Assembly (NCBI GenBank): GCA_023461435.1
Contig: JAEYLC010000010.1
Coordinates: 1-64,000 of the forward strand
Length of the DNA stretch: 64,000 nt
Direction of reading: 5' to 3'
Source of the DNA: Bacillota bacterium
GTDB taxonomy: Bacteria; Bacillota; Clostridia; Christensenellales; SZUA-584
Part shown: positions 41,133 to 50,271 of the stretch, in pieces
Numbering within the stretch: position 1 is the stretch's first letter
How the letters are laid out: every line of letters begins with the position of its first letter
Position numbers and translations under genes: made by a program
The notes under the pieces: model-generated
The model's input: only the letters and a program-made list of their open reading frames with translations
Told to the model about the DNA's origin: nothing
Database searches by the model: none

Positions 41133-42305
41133 TCATCCGATCTCCGAGATCGCCACGCGCCGCTGCTCGGAGCTTGATTTTTTCATGGCCTCAACGATGC
41201 GCAGTATCTGCACGCCGTCATGAAAATCCGGCTTGATCGCTTCCTTGCCGTCTACGGCCATCAGAAAATCGCGAAACGCGTTCACGAACGTGTGCTCATA
41301 GCCGATGATGTGCCCGGCCGGCCACCACGCGCTCAGGTACGGATGCTGCCTTTCCGTGACGAGTATGCGGCGGAAGCCCTGTTCCGAGGCGGGCTGCGAG
41401 GCGTCCATAAACTCAAGCTCGTTCATGCTTTCGAGATTGAATTTGATCGATCCTTTGCTGCCGTAAATCTCGAATGTGTTGACATTCTTACAGCCTGTCG
41501 CAAGCCGCGTGGTTTCCACGCTGCCGAGCGCGCCGCATTCAAACTCCACGACGGTGAACGACGCGTCATCCACGGTTACGAGCCCTGTTTTGCTCAAATC
41601 AATGCCGCTGCCTGCCGAGAATGTCGCGGCACCTTCGCCGGGCAATGGGCGCTCGGTGATAAACGTTTTGTTGACCGTGCTCACGGCGCTCGGCTCGCCG
41701 ATCAGATAGCGCGCGAGATCCATCGCATGCGTCGAAAGGTCAATGAGCGGCCCGCCGCCCGCCAGCTCCGCGCGAAGGTGCCATGTGAGCGGGAAGTGCG
41801 GATCGGTGACCCAATCCTGCAGATACGCGCCGCGCCAGTGGTAAACGCGGCCGATGCGGCCTTCGTTGATAAGCTGTTTTGCGAAAGCCACAGCCGGTAC
41901 ACGCCGGTAGTTGTGATTGAGGTAGTGAACCACGCCCGCCTTCTCAGCCGCCTCAAGCATTTCTTTGGCATCCGCATACGAGAGCGAGAAAGGCTTTTCA
42001 CAGATGATGTGCTTGCCCGCTTTGGCCGCTTCGATCACCATCTCCTTGTGAAGATACGGGGGAGACCCGATGTCCACCACGTCGATATCATCGCGCTCCA
42101 GAATGCTGCGCCAGTCGTAGGTCACCTCTTCATAGCCCCATGTCGCGGCAAAATCTTCAAGCTTCGTTTTGCTGCCCGCAATCACCTTCAGTACCGGCTG
42201 AAACGGCACATCAAAAAACTCCGCGACGCGCAGCCACGCGTTGCTGTGGGCTTTGCCCATAAAACCGCCGCCGATCATCGCGATATTGATCATTTTTTTT
42301 GTCAC
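41133..42305 (-). CDS. Gfo/Idh/MocA-family oxidoreductase
   Basis: This 390-residue NAD(P)-dependent dehydrogenase has the dinucleotide site NIAMIGGGFMGKAH at the N-terminus, the EKPFS motif near residue 100, and a C-terminal Gfo-type domain with GGGPLIDLSTHAMDLARYLIGEP. It probably oxidises or epimerises a sugar, inositol or derivative. A TetR-family regulator lies just upstream on the same strand (42 bases) and may control it. Confidence 0.92.
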   Translation of the reverse strand: MTKKMINIAMIGGGFMGKAHSNAWLRVAEFFDVPFQPVLKVIAGSKTKLEDFAATWGYEEVTYDWRSILERDDIDVVDIGSPPYLHKEMVIEAAKAGKHIICEKPFSLSYADAKEMLEAAEKAGVVHYLNHNYRRVPAVAFAKQLINEGRIGRVYHWRGAYLQDWVTDPHFPLTWHLRAELAGGGPLIDLSTHAMDLARYLIGEPSAVSTVNKTFITERPLPGEGAATFSAGSGIDLSKTGLVTVDDASFTVVEFECGALGSVETTRLATGCKNVNTFEIYGSKGSIKFNLESMNELEFMDASQPASEQGFRRILVTERQHPYLSAWWPAGHIIGYEHTFVNAFRDFLMAVDGKEAIKPDFHDGVQILRIVEAMKKSSSEQRRVAISEIG

Positions 42306-42347
42306 GTTAGCTCTCTCCTCATAAAATGAATTTTCGGCTATCTGCCG

Positions 42348-42941
42348 CTAGAATTTTAAGAAAAACCGGTTGCCGTTCCAAAAAGCGTCCCAAAGCAGGG
42401 GCATTTCCTTTGTTAAATCGGCGTCTTTGTTTTGCAGCCGCCAGTCAAGAATTCCCTGTATGAATATTTCGTACGAGAAAACGAATCCTGCAATCTGCGT
42501 TTCTTCAATTGTCATCTGTTTCGTGGATAAAAATGCATTGACGAGGCATTTAAGATGAAGATTGTTATCTCTGATAATTTTCTGTACCGGTTTTTTAAAA
42601 TCGTCCTCGATATCGCTGACGGCCAGCAAATGTGCCTTCTTCCAGAACAGTATCGCTTCAAAGCTTGAATTCGTCACGATGGTTTGCGTGGCGAGAAACA
42701 GCCAGACATCAAGCGGCTCTTCCTTGTGGGTGTTAAAAATCTGTTCAAGCGCGACTCTGAGCTGCTGCAGATGCTCGCTGATGATGAGAAGATAGAGTTC
42801 TTTTTTGCCCTTTGTATAAAAGTATAGTGAAGCCTTGTTAAGGCCGACCGCATCGGCAATTTCCTGCATGGAAGTGGCTGCATACCCTTTCACCGCAAAC
42901 AGCGTGAGCGCGGCGCTTTTGATTTCATCCAGCTTGTTCAT
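42348..42941 (-). CDS. TetR-family transcriptional regulator
   Basis: This 197-residue protein has an N-terminal TetR helix-turn-helix (IKSAALTLFAVKGYAATSM, IADAVGLNKASLYFYTKGKKEL) and a divergent C-terminal ligand domain. It is upstream of, and co-directional with, the oxidoreductase gene. A good promoter precedes it. Confidence 0.92.
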   Translation of the reverse strand: MNKLDEIKSAALTLFAVKGYAATSMQEIADAVGLNKASLYFYTKGKKELYLLIISEHLQQLRVALEQIFNTHKEEPLDVWLFLATQTIVTNSSFEAILFWKKAHLLAVSDIEDDFKKPVQKIIRDNNLHLKCLVNAFLSTKQMTIEETQIAGFVFSYEIFIQGILDWRLQNKDADLTKEMPLLWDAFWNGNRFFLKF

Positions 42942-42967
42942 TGAAACACCTCAACCGTATTGCTTTA

Positions 42968-42996
42968 ATTATAAGCGATTTCAAAGCGTTTCACAA
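42968..42996 (-). promoter_or_regulatory. Promoter of the TetR gene
   Basis: On the minus strand TTGTGA, a 17-base spacer and TATAAT lie 27 bases upstream of the ATG. GAAACGCTTTGAAATCGC within it may be part of an operator. Confidence 0.65.
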
Positions 42997-43139
42997 CTAA
43001 ACGGAAACTGTGTTTTATTGGGTTGTTTTGCAGAGTTAGATTGATCGGCAGGCCAGTTGCGCGGCGCTTATGTCTGGAAACCATGGGGCTCAGGCTGCTG
43101 ACATCATATCAGATTCGGATGCGATAAATCAGACGGCGT

Positions 43140-43991
43140 TTACGAATCCACAATCACTCCGCCGTTGACGTGCAGCACCTGGCCCGATACATAGCCGGAG
43201 CTTTGGGACGCGAGGTACACATACGTGGGCGCCAGCTGTGCGGGCTGTGCGGCGTACTGCACGGGCACATCCGATCCAAACTCGGAGACCTTCTGCGGAG
43301 AGAAGCTCGATGGGATCAGCGGCGTCCAGACGGGTCCCGGCGCGACGGCGTTGACGCGAATACCGTTTTTAAGCAGCGAGATCGAGAGCGAACGCGTGAA
43401 CGACACGATCGCCCCCTTGGTGGACGAGTAGTCGATCAGGTCGGCGCTGCCCTTGTAAGCGGTGATAGACGCGGTGTTGATGACGGCGCTGCCCGCCTTG
43501 AGGTGGGGGAGCGCGGCTTTGGTCATATAAAAATACGAGAATATATTGGTGCGGAACGTGTCCTCCAGCTGCTCTGCGGATATATCCGCGATGCTGTTTT
43601 GCGGCACCTGCACGGCGATGTTGTTGACGAGTACGTCGATTTTATTGAAAGCCGCCAGCGTTTCGTTGACCACCTGCTGCGCGGATGGCTCCTGCCGCAA
43701 ATCGGCGCAGACGGTGACGCATCTTCGCCCATAGCTCTCGACGGCCTGCTTGGTTTCCTCGGCGTCCTTGTTGGCCTTTAAGTAGGCAATCACCACATCC
43801 GCGCCTTCCTTGGCGAACGCCACCGCGACGGCGCGGCCGATTCCGCTGTCGCCGCCCGTGATGACTGCGGTTTTATTAAGCAGCTGTCCGCTGCCCTTTA
43901 TTTCGGGATCGTCGTAAACGGGCTTTGGGTTCATTTCCCACTCCTTGCCGGGCGGAGCCTGATGCTGTTCGGGGAAGTTCTTTTTTGTCAT
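43140..43991 (-). CDS. Short-chain dehydrogenase/reductase with N-terminal extension (YghA/YhdF type)
   Basis: This 283-residue SDR has cofactor site TGGDSGIGRAVA (about 47-58), NNIA, the catalytic Ser in NTASITAYKG and YSSTKG (Tyr-x3-Lys). The ~40-residue N-terminal extension rich in Pro (EQHQAPPGKEWEMNPKP) is typical of the YghA/YhdF group, often linked to stress. The substrate is unknown. GGAGATC lies before the ATG. Confidence 0.92.
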   Translation of the reverse strand: MTKKNFPEQHQAPPGKEWEMNPKPVYDDPEIKGSGQLLNKTAVITGGDSGIGRAVAVAFAKEGADVVIAYLKANKDAEETKQAVESYGRRCVTVCADLRQEPSAQQVVNETLAAFNKIDVLVNNIAVQVPQNSIADISAEQLEDTFRTNIFSYFYMTKAALPHLKAGSAVINTASITAYKGSADLIDYSSTKGAIVSFTRSLSISLLKNGIRVNAVAPGPVWTPLIPSSFSPQKVSEFGSDVPVQYAAQPAQLAPTYVYLASQSSGYVSGQVLHVNGGVIVDS

Positions 43992-44143
43992 GGATGATCT
44001 CCTTTAATCTGATATCGGTATTTTTTCTGGATGTGTAAAAAATATGCTGTTTTTAGATATAAAATTGTATTGCTCAAATAACAAATTATAGATATATGTA
44101 GTGTTAAATGGGATGTATTGTGAACGTGCATGTGAGGTGTGTG

Positions 44144-45658
44144 ATGAAGATATCGTTCAAAGCAGTTGTATTTATCGCAGTGCTCACGCTGATTGTTCTG
44201 TCAACAGCTGCCGCCTGCCAGACGACGCCCGAAGAACCGATCATCGTGGGAAAGGACCAGCAGGCCATGCTCGACGCGGCCGCTCAAACCGTTGATCCGG
44301 CATTGACTTTAAGTGAACAGGTGGATGCGCCCGCAATGTATCAAGCCGAGCTCGTGGTGAGCGGCAGTTTTAAGCTGGCAGCCGATGCCGCGGTCACAGT
44401 CCCCGAGGTGGACGGCATGCCGATTATCCGCGTGAAGGCGGCAGATTTTTCGCAGCAGCAGGTGAATGGCATGATCAAAGCGCTTTTCAAGGGGCAGAAG
44501 ATATACGAAACATCTGAGGAAATGTCGAAGGACGAAATCAACGATATGATCGTCAATTTCAATCGGAGGAAGGACATGGCGGAATTTGCCGGTCAGGAAG
44601 AGGCGATAGATGAAAGCATCGCGCAGCTTGAGGCGATTTATGACAGCGCCCCGGAAAAACGGGTTTACACGGAGTCAAACGGACAGCTTGGGAAAAAGGA
44701 GATTTTCAGTCTTGGCGAGAACCCGTTTGTGCACGGAGAACATGTTGCTTATTATATGGGGCTAAATGTCCGCACAAACCCCAATGACAGCACTGCGCCG
44801 TTTTCTTATATGAACGTTAGCAATAATAACGACTTGACGCAGCCCAATGCGGACGAAACGGGCGGTTATTTTGTTAACCGTATGGCATTGATGATGTACA
44901 GCTATGTCGATCCGCAAGATAAAACGGAAGGCTTCGGCAGCGGACTGTCTATCCCTATTGAAGAAAATACGGTGATCAGTGATCCGGTGGTGCTTGGGCG
45001 GCTCAAGCTGACCCCCGTAAAGGCCATACAGCAGGTGGAAGATATGCTGAAAAGCGCCGACATCACCGATATGCAAATCTGCGGAATATATCTCGCGGAG
45101 GACGGTGATACCGGCATGTATGGCAATGAAAAGAGGGAAGCGCAAAAAAACGCTTACTTCGTCCGTCTGTGCCGGATGGTGGACGGTGTGCCGTGCGGCT
45201 ATTCGCGGTCGTATACCGATGCGGAAGATACCGCTGGGGCTAACATCGGCAGCTGGTTCTATGAGAGCCTTGATGTCACGGTTGATGACAACGGCATCAT
45301 CGATTTGTCATGGATGTCGCCGCTCGAAATCGGCGAAAAAGTGGTGAAGCGTGCGGCTCTTCTGCCGTTTGACAAAATCGCCGAGAGATTTGAGCAGCAG
45401 ATAAAGAATTCGTATGCGTATCAGGAAGGCGGTGGAAATACTGAAGTGAACGTGACCAGAGTATCGCTCGAGCTGATGCGCATTACCGGGCAGAATTCGG
45501 TGGAAAAGGGGCTGCTGGTGCCGGTTTGGAACTTTTACGGGACAAAATCAAAAGAGGTGGAAGATTGGACGGAGACAACCGGCTTTGACTGCCCGTGGGC
45601 GGTACTGTCAATCAACGCCGTGGACGGCAGCGTGATCAGCGCTGTATCGGGGTATTGA
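44144..45658 (+). CDS. Lipoprotein of unknown function (DUF6034-like)
   Basis: This ~504-residue lipoprotein starts at ATG 44144 with GAGG six bases upstream; an upstream ATG at 44108 has no ribosome site. The lipobox is LSTAAAC. The mature part is acidic and has no repeat or enzyme motif that could be identified. It includes a YTESNGQLGKKEIFSLGEN-like region and a C-terminal half with WMSPLEIGEKVVKRA and VEDWTETTGFDCPWAVLSINAVDGS, resembling PepSY-like closing strands. From memory it resembles Firmicute lipoproteins annotated DUF6034; this is uncertain. It is monocistronic with its own terminator. Confidence 0.75.
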   Translation: MKISFKAVVFIAVLTLIVLSTAAACQTTPEEPIIVGKDQQAMLDAAAQTVDPALTLSEQVDAPAMYQAELVVSGSFKLAADAAVTVPEVDGMPIIRVKAADFSQQQVNGMIKALFKGQKIYETSEEMSKDEINDMIVNFNRRKDMAEFAGQEEAIDESIAQLEAIYDSAPEKRVYTESNGQLGKKEIFSLGENPFVHGEHVAYYMGLNVRTNPNDSTAPFSYMNVSNNNDLTQPNADETGGYFVNRMALMMYSYVDPQDKTEGFGSGLSIPIEENTVISDPVVLGRLKLTPVKAIQQVEDMLKSADITDMQICGIYLAEDGDTGMYGNEKREAQKNAYFVRLCRMVDGVPCGYSRSYTDAEDTAGANIGSWFYESLDVTVDDNGIIDLSWMSPLEIGEKVVKRAALLPFDKIAERFEQQIKNSYAYQEGGGNTEVNVTRVSLELMRITGQNSVEKGLLVPVWNFYGTKSKEVEDWTETTGFDCPWAVLSINAVDGSVISAVSGY

Positions 45659-45677
45659 TCGGTCGGCATGAATATGA

Positions 45678-45704
45678 AAGAATCACTTCGGTGGTTCTTT
45701 TTTT
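45678..45704 (+). terminator. Terminator of the DUF6034-like gene
   Basis: AAGAATCAC-TTCG-GTGGTTCTT (45678-45699) followed by TTTTT, 20 bases after the stop. Confidence 0.88.
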
Positions 45705-45717
45705 AAGTATTCACACC

Positions 45718-45830
45718 TAGGGAAGGCGGCGCAAAGAGACACCTTATCAGCCAACTTACGGCAGTCGCCAATTTGGCTCCCTCTGGAGGGAGCTGTCGCC
45801 GTAGGCGACTGAGGGAGGAGCACTGCCCGG
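45718..45830. repeat. Intergenic repeat, family A-like fragment
   Basis: This contains GGAAGGCGGCGCAAAG at the left, then CAGTCGCC, the perfect hairpin GCTCCCTC-TG-GAGGGAGC (45776-45793), GTCGCC-GTA-GGCGAC (45795-45809) and GAGGGAGGAG. The pieces match the ends and inner blocks of the family A copies at 16988 and 23719 but the middle is missing. The rest of the ~320-base gap (45831-45940) shows no gene. Confidence 0.55.
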
Positions 45831-45943
45831 ATGTTATGCTACAGCAAAATGAGGAGGAGACTTGCATGACTGAATAAACCTTCTTCGTTGTCGGCGAGGG
45901 GACAGCCCGTTTCCGACGGTCATTTCGGCGCGTTGAAATATAT

Positions 45944-45951
45944 GGTATAAT
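45944..45951 (+). promoter_or_regulatory. Extended -10 promoter of the VOC-family gene
   Basis: A TGGTATAAT-type extended -10 (TG at 45943-45944, hexamer 45946-45951), 31 bases before the ATG. The -35 region is poor, as expected for extended -10 promoters. Confidence 0.5.
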
Positions 45952-45982
45952 ACCATTGATCATCTATCATACGGAGGCAGCT

Positions 45983-46366
45983 ATGGAAAAATTGCTGATT
46001 GAATCGCACTGCGTCTTTCCTGTGCCGGATATCAAAAAAACAGCGCAGTATTATGCGGACGTGCTCGGCTTCCGGGCCGTGGAGTATTTAGGCGTTAAAG
46101 AACCGCACATCTGCCTTTATCGCGACGGCACGGAGATCATACTCACGCAAGCCAGCACCGACAGGGTGTATCCGAACCGCGAGCTTTACGGCTACGGCGA
46201 GGACGCGTATTTCATCACGATGCATCAGGAAGCGCTGCAGAGCGAGCTTAAGGAAAAAGGCGCGAAGATCGTGAGGCCGCTCGCGCTGACGGATTACAAC
46301 AACAAGGAGTTCGTCATCGAGGATATCGACGGGCGATGGATCGCGTTTGGCATCAAACAGGGGTGA
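45983..46366 (+). CDS. VOC-superfamily (glyoxalase/bleomycin resistance-like) protein
   Basis: This 127-residue protein shows the paired beta-alpha-beta modules of the VOC fold: FPVPDIKKTAQYYADVLGF at the start and FVIEDIDGRWIAFG at the end, with metal-ligand candidates His (ESHCVFP) and Glu/Asp. The substrate is unknown. GGAGG lies five bases before the ATG. The next gene starts 7 bases later, so the two are co-transcribed. Confidence 0.85.
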   Translation: MEKLLIESHCVFPVPDIKKTAQYYADVLGFRAVEYLGVKEPHICLYRDGTEIILTQASTDRVYPNRELYGYGEDAYFITMHQEALQSELKEKGAKIVRPLALTDYNNKEFVIEDIDGRWIAFGIKQG

Positions 46367-46373
46367 AGAAGAT

Positions 46374-47279
46374 ATGACGGAGAATGCAATCGCGTGGCTG
46401 CTGGACGGCGACATCTCCATACAATACATGACGCATCTTTATCTGCTTGGTTCCGGGCAGGATGTTTTGCAGCCATTGCAGGGCAGGATATCCAGCGAGG
46501 GCTTCGGCAGCCGGTTTCTGTCCTGCCGAAACGAAAGCGGCCATTGGGGGCGGCATTATTACCAGCCGAAGTGGACGAGCACGCACTACACACTGCTTGA
46601 TCTATATGAGCTGTACATCGCGCAGGATTGCCCGGCATGCCGGGGCATGGTGCTGCGCGCGTTTGACGAATGCATGGATGAAGACGGCAGCGTCAACTTT
46701 GCCAAAACGAAGCTTCCGCCGGATATCTGCATCAACGGGATGGTGCTGTGTTACGCGGCGTATTTTTGTGCGGATGAGCCGCGCCTTACACGGCTCGTCG
46801 ATTTTCTGCTGTCCGTACGCCTGCCGGACGGCGGGTACACATGGGACTGGGAATCTCAAGCCGGGGATGCGCATACGACCATATGCGTATTGGAGGGCTT
46901 TGCTGAGTATTTGAAGGCTTCTATGGCGCATCGGCGCGATGAGGTGCAATCCGCTATCAGCGAGGGCATCGAATTTCTTTTCCGCAATGGGCTTTTCATG
47001 GCAGACGCTGATGTGCGGTATAAAAAGCTGTCGTACCCGTACCGCTATCGGTATGATGTGCTCCGCGCGCTCGATTTCTTTGCAAAAGCGAACATCCTGT
47101 ATGACGACAGAATGGCGCCCGCTTTGCAATGGCTTAAGAGCAAGCGAAAGGCTGACGGCTTATGGTATCTGGAGAACATGCACAGAGGCAATGTGCATTT
47201 TGATATGGAGGAAGTCCGCAAGCCGAGCCGTTTTTTAACGCTTAAAGCGCTGAACGTATTACGGCAATATGAACGGTAA
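46374..47279 (+). CDS. Prenyltransferase/terpenoid-cyclase-like alpha-barrel protein
   Basis: This 301-residue protein has alpha-toroid repeats as in the squalene cyclase/prenyltransferase superfamily: LPDGGYTWDWESQAGDAHTT, VNFAKTKLPPDICINGMVLCY and ADGLWYLEN, with conserved Trp/Gly at repeat turns. It lacks the DxDD or DDxxD motifs of true cyclases, so a catalytic role is unlikely to be cyclisation. Homologous small proteins are common and uncharacterised in Firmicutes. It is translated with the VOC gene (7-base gap). Confidence 0.7.
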   Translation: MTENAIAWLLDGDISIQYMTHLYLLGSGQDVLQPLQGRISSEGFGSRFLSCRNESGHWGRHYYQPKWTSTHYTLLDLYELYIAQDCPACRGMVLRAFDECMDEDGSVNFAKTKLPPDICINGMVLCYAAYFCADEPRLTRLVDFLLSVRLPDGGYTWDWESQAGDAHTTICVLEGFAEYLKASMAHRRDEVQSAISEGIEFLFRNGLFMADADVRYKKLSYPYRYRYDVLRALDFFAKANILYDDRMAPALQWLKSKRKADGLWYLENMHRGNVHFDMEEVRKPSRFLTLKALNVLRQYER

Positions 47280-47378
47280 GGCTGCCGCTTGTATCAGGCT
47301 GAATCAAGGATATGGCTTCTTTTCTTGTCCGCCTAAAAATGGTATCATAGGACAAGATATCACCAAAGGAAAAGGCGA

Positions 47379-49709
47379 ATGGATCAAAAAGTACTGAATA
47401 AACTCGAATTCGATAAAATACTGAAACGGCTCGCTGAGGCGGCGCTCTCAGACAGCGGCAAGGAGGCGGCGCTGAATTTGCAGCCGCAGACCACCGCCGC
47501 CGCGACGCGAAAGCTGCTCAATGAAACGCTCGAGGCGGAAAGCGTGCTGATGCGCGCGGCATCCTCACCGATGAGCGGCTTTGCGGATATCTCTCTGGAA
47601 CTCGCGCGGCTCAAAGCCGAGGCGGACCTTGGGTGCCGCGAACTGCTTAAGGTGCTCGGCGTGTTCAAGGCCGCGCGGCGTGCGCGAAACGGCCTTAAGG
47701 AAACGGACGCGGAGCGGCTTTGGGACATGGCGCAGCAGCTTGACTACGATGAAAAGCTGATACGCGAGCTTGACGGCGCGATCGAAAGCGAAACGACGCT
47801 CTCCGACAGCGCGTCGGCTGAGCTCGCGTCGATACGGCGGCGCATGCTGCGCGAAAACGAGGGCATTCGCGAAAAGCTCAGCGCGATCACGCGCTCGGCC
47901 AAATACAAGGATTACCTGCAGGACGCGATTGTGACCACACGGGGCGGTCGCTATGTGGTGCCCGTCAAACAGGAGCACAAGCGGCACATCAGCGGCCTCG
48001 TGCACGACCAGTCTGCGAGCGGACAGACGCTGTTCATCGAGCCGATGGAGGTGGTGGAGGCGAACAACCGCCTGCGCGAGCTTGAGCTGGCCGAAGTCGC
48101 TGAGATCGAGCGCATACTGCATGTGTTCAGCGAACGGCTGCGCGGCTATACCGACGCGCTCAAAATTGATTTTGAGATACTGACAGCGCTGGACCTGATA
48201 TTCGCGAAGGCGCATATCGCCTCTTCGATGAAGGCATCGCCGCCGAACATCAGCGAGGACGGCACGCTGATCATCAAAAACGGCCGGCATCCACTGATCG
48301 ACCCCAAAAAGGTGGTGCCCGTTTCGCTCGCGATCGATAACGGTTACCGGGGCCTCATTATCACAGGCCCCAACACGGGCGGCAAAACGGTGACGCTCAA
48401 GCTCACGGGGCTGCTCTGCCTGATGGCGCAGTGCGGCATGTTCGTGCCCGCGGACGGCGGCACGGTGCTGCCCGTTTACCGCGAGGTGTTTGCGGACATC
48501 GGCGACGAGCAGAGCATCGAGCAGAGCCTCAGTACGTTCAGCTCGCACATGGCGAACATCACGCGCATCGTGAACAAGGCGGGCAGGGAGTCGCTCGTGC
48601 TGCTCGATGAGCTCGGCGCGGGCACAGACCCCGCCGAAGGCGCGGCGCTTGCGATGGCGATACTCGAAGCGCTCGAAAGCAAGCGCGGCACGGTGCTTGC
48701 CACCACACACTACAGCGAAATCAAGGCGTTCGCCACGGCGAGCGCATATTACCAGAACGCGTGCATGGCGTTCAGCTTAAAAACCTTGAGCCCCACGTAC
48801 CAGCTCATCATGGGCGTGCCCGGCGTATCGAACGCGTTTGAGATATCGAAGAAGCTCGGCCTCGATAATAGCGTCATCGAGCGCGCGAGAGAGCATATGT
48901 CCGAAGAGACCATCAAATTCGAGCAGCTCATCGGCGAGGCGGCCCGGCAGAAGGAGCTTGCCGAACGCAAGGAGCAGCAGGCCGAGCAGAACCGGCGCAC
49001 GGCGCAGTCGATACGCGACAAGAGCGACATTGAACTCAAAAAAGCGCAGGACAAAGCGCAAAAGCTCGTGGACAAGGCGCATGAACAGGCGATGGAGATA
49101 CTCAAAGACGCGCGCAACGAAGCGGAGCGCGTGATCGCGGAACTCAAGGCGGCCAAGGCCGCGCGCCAGGAGGACATCAACGCGTCGCGCAAAGCGCTGT
49201 CCGACAAGATCGGCGAAGCGGCGTCGCATCTGCTTACGAAGCCCGAGGCCAAAAGCGATACGCGCCCCGAGGATGTAAACGTGGGGGACACGGTGCAGCT
49301 TTTGAGCCACAACGTCTCAGCGACGGTGCTCAAAGCACCCAAGGACGGCAGCGTCTATGTGCAGGCGGGCGCGCTCAAGCTGACCGTGCCATTAAGCGAC
49401 GTGGCGCCCGCGAAGCCCGAGAAAAAGTTAAAATCGATCGGCGGCTTCAAACGCAGCGGCGAAACGCCCGGCATGTCGGTAGACCTTCGGGGCATGACGC
49501 TCGACGAAGCGGTCATGGAGGCGGATATGTATCTTGACGAAGCGTTTCTCGCGGGGCAGACCGAGGTGCTGCTGATCCACGGCAAGGGCACCGGCGTGCT
49601 GCGCAGCGGCTTGAGGCAGTATTTGAAGGGGCACGCGCATGTTCAGAGCTACCGGGCCGGTCAGTACGGAGAAGGGGAGGACGGCGTCACGGTGGTGACG
49701 CTTAAGTGA
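47379..49709 (+). CDS. mutS2: MutS2 endonuclease/ATPase
   Basis: This 776-residue MutS2 has N-terminal MutS core and clamp regions, the ABC-type ATPase with Walker A ITGPNTGGKTVTLK, Walker B LVLLDELGAGTDP, and a long Lys/Glu/Gln coiled coil (about 510-610). The C-terminal Smr nuclease domain has VDLRGMTLDEA and LLIHGKGTGVLR. It acts in suppression of recombination or, in some bacteria, rescue of collided ribosomes. AAAGG lies nine bases before the ATG. Length is normal for the family. Confidence 0.96.
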   Translation: MDQKVLNKLEFDKILKRLAEAALSDSGKEAALNLQPQTTAAATRKLLNETLEAESVLMRAASSPMSGFADISLELARLKAEADLGCRELLKVLGVFKAARRARNGLKETDAERLWDMAQQLDYDEKLIRELDGAIESETTLSDSASAELASIRRRMLRENEGIREKLSAITRSAKYKDYLQDAIVTTRGGRYVVPVKQEHKRHISGLVHDQSASGQTLFIEPMEVVEANNRLRELELAEVAEIERILHVFSERLRGYTDALKIDFEILTALDLIFAKAHIASSMKASPPNISEDGTLIIKNGRHPLIDPKKVVPVSLAIDNGYRGLIITGPNTGGKTVTLKLTGLLCLMAQCGMFVPADGGTVLPVYREVFADIGDEQSIEQSLSTFSSHMANITRIVNKAGRESLVLLDELGAGTDPAEGAALAMAILEALESKRGTVLATTHYSEIKAFATASAYYQNACMAFSLKTLSPTYQLIMGVPGVSNAFEISKKLGLDNSVIERAREHMSEETIKFEQLIGEAARQKELAERKEQQAEQNRRTAQSIRDKSDIELKKAQDKAQKLVDKAHEQAMEILKDARNEAERVIAELKAAKAARQEDINASRKALSDKIGEAASHLLTKPEAKSDTRPEDVNVGDTVQLLSHNVSATVLKAPKDGSVYVQAGALKLTVPLSDVAPAKPEKKLKSIGGFKRSGETPGMSVDLRGMTLDEAVMEADMYLDEAFLAGQTEVLLIHGKGTGVLRSGLRQYLKGHAHVQSYRAGQYGEGEDGVTVVTLK

Positions 49710-49712
49710 TAG

Positions 49713-50147
49713 ATGGATATTGCCAGCGCATGTCTTGCGGGAATCAAATGCCGGTATGACGGCGAGGCCCGCGAGGATGAGACCATAAAAAAGATGTATG
49801 AGCAGGGGCTTGTGAAGGCCGTGTGCCCCGAGATGCTCGCAAAGCTGCCCGCGCCGCGCTGTCCGTCCGAGATCGTGGATGGGGATGGGGGAGACGTGCT
49901 CGCGGGCCGCGCAAGGGTGATGGCGCAGGACGGCGGCGACAGAACCGCCGAGTTTTTGATGGGTGCTCAAAAAACGCTGGAGCTCGCGGAAAAGTGCGGC
50001 GCAGCGCGCGCGTATTTAAAATCCAAGAGCCCGTCGTGCGGCTGCGGCCGGATCTATGACGGCACGTTTTCGGGCAGACTGCGCGGGGGAGACGGCGTCA
50101 CAGCCGCGCTGCTTAAAAAACACGGCATAGAAGTAACCGAGGTATGA
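49713..50147 (+). CDS. DUF523 family protein
   Basis: This 144-residue protein has the full DUF523 pattern: SACLAGIKCRYDGE at the start, AVCPEMLAKLPAPRCPSEI in the middle and KSKSPSCGCGRIYDGTFSG near the end, with five conserved Cys that could bind metal. The function is unknown. It begins 3 bases after the mutS2 stop and is translationally linked to it. Confidence 0.9.
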   Translation: MDIASACLAGIKCRYDGEAREDETIKKMYEQGLVKAVCPEMLAKLPAPRCPSEIVDGDGGDVLAGRARVMAQDGGDRTAEFLMGAQKTLELAEKCGAARAYLKSKSPSCGCGRIYDGTFSGRLRGGDGVTAALLKKHGIEVTEV

Positions 50148-50186
50148 AGCTTTTATGAATAATCGGTGAAATATGAGGCGGCTGAC

Positions 50187-50216
50187 TTGGTGAGCCGTCT
50201 GCCGATGGATTATAAT
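50187..50216 (+). promoter_or_regulatory. Promoter of the two-component/HtrA operon
   Basis: TTGGTG (50187-50192), an 18-base spacer and a perfect TATAAT (50211-50216), about 55 bases before the regulator start. Confidence 0.5.
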
Positions 50217-50271
50217 AGGGATAACATGATACGTTGTGTCAGAGTGATTTTGACGAATGAGGTAAAAAAAG

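Noticed and set aside
46374..47279. A squalene or diterpene cyclase
   Set aside because: No DxDD or DDxxD acid motif, and the length of 301 is about half that of true cyclases.
47565..48710. 381-codon open frame on the minus strand inside mutS2
   Set aside because: It is complementary to well-conserved mutS2 codons, rich in His/Arg/Leu as expected for a GC-biased shadow, and has no ribosome site.
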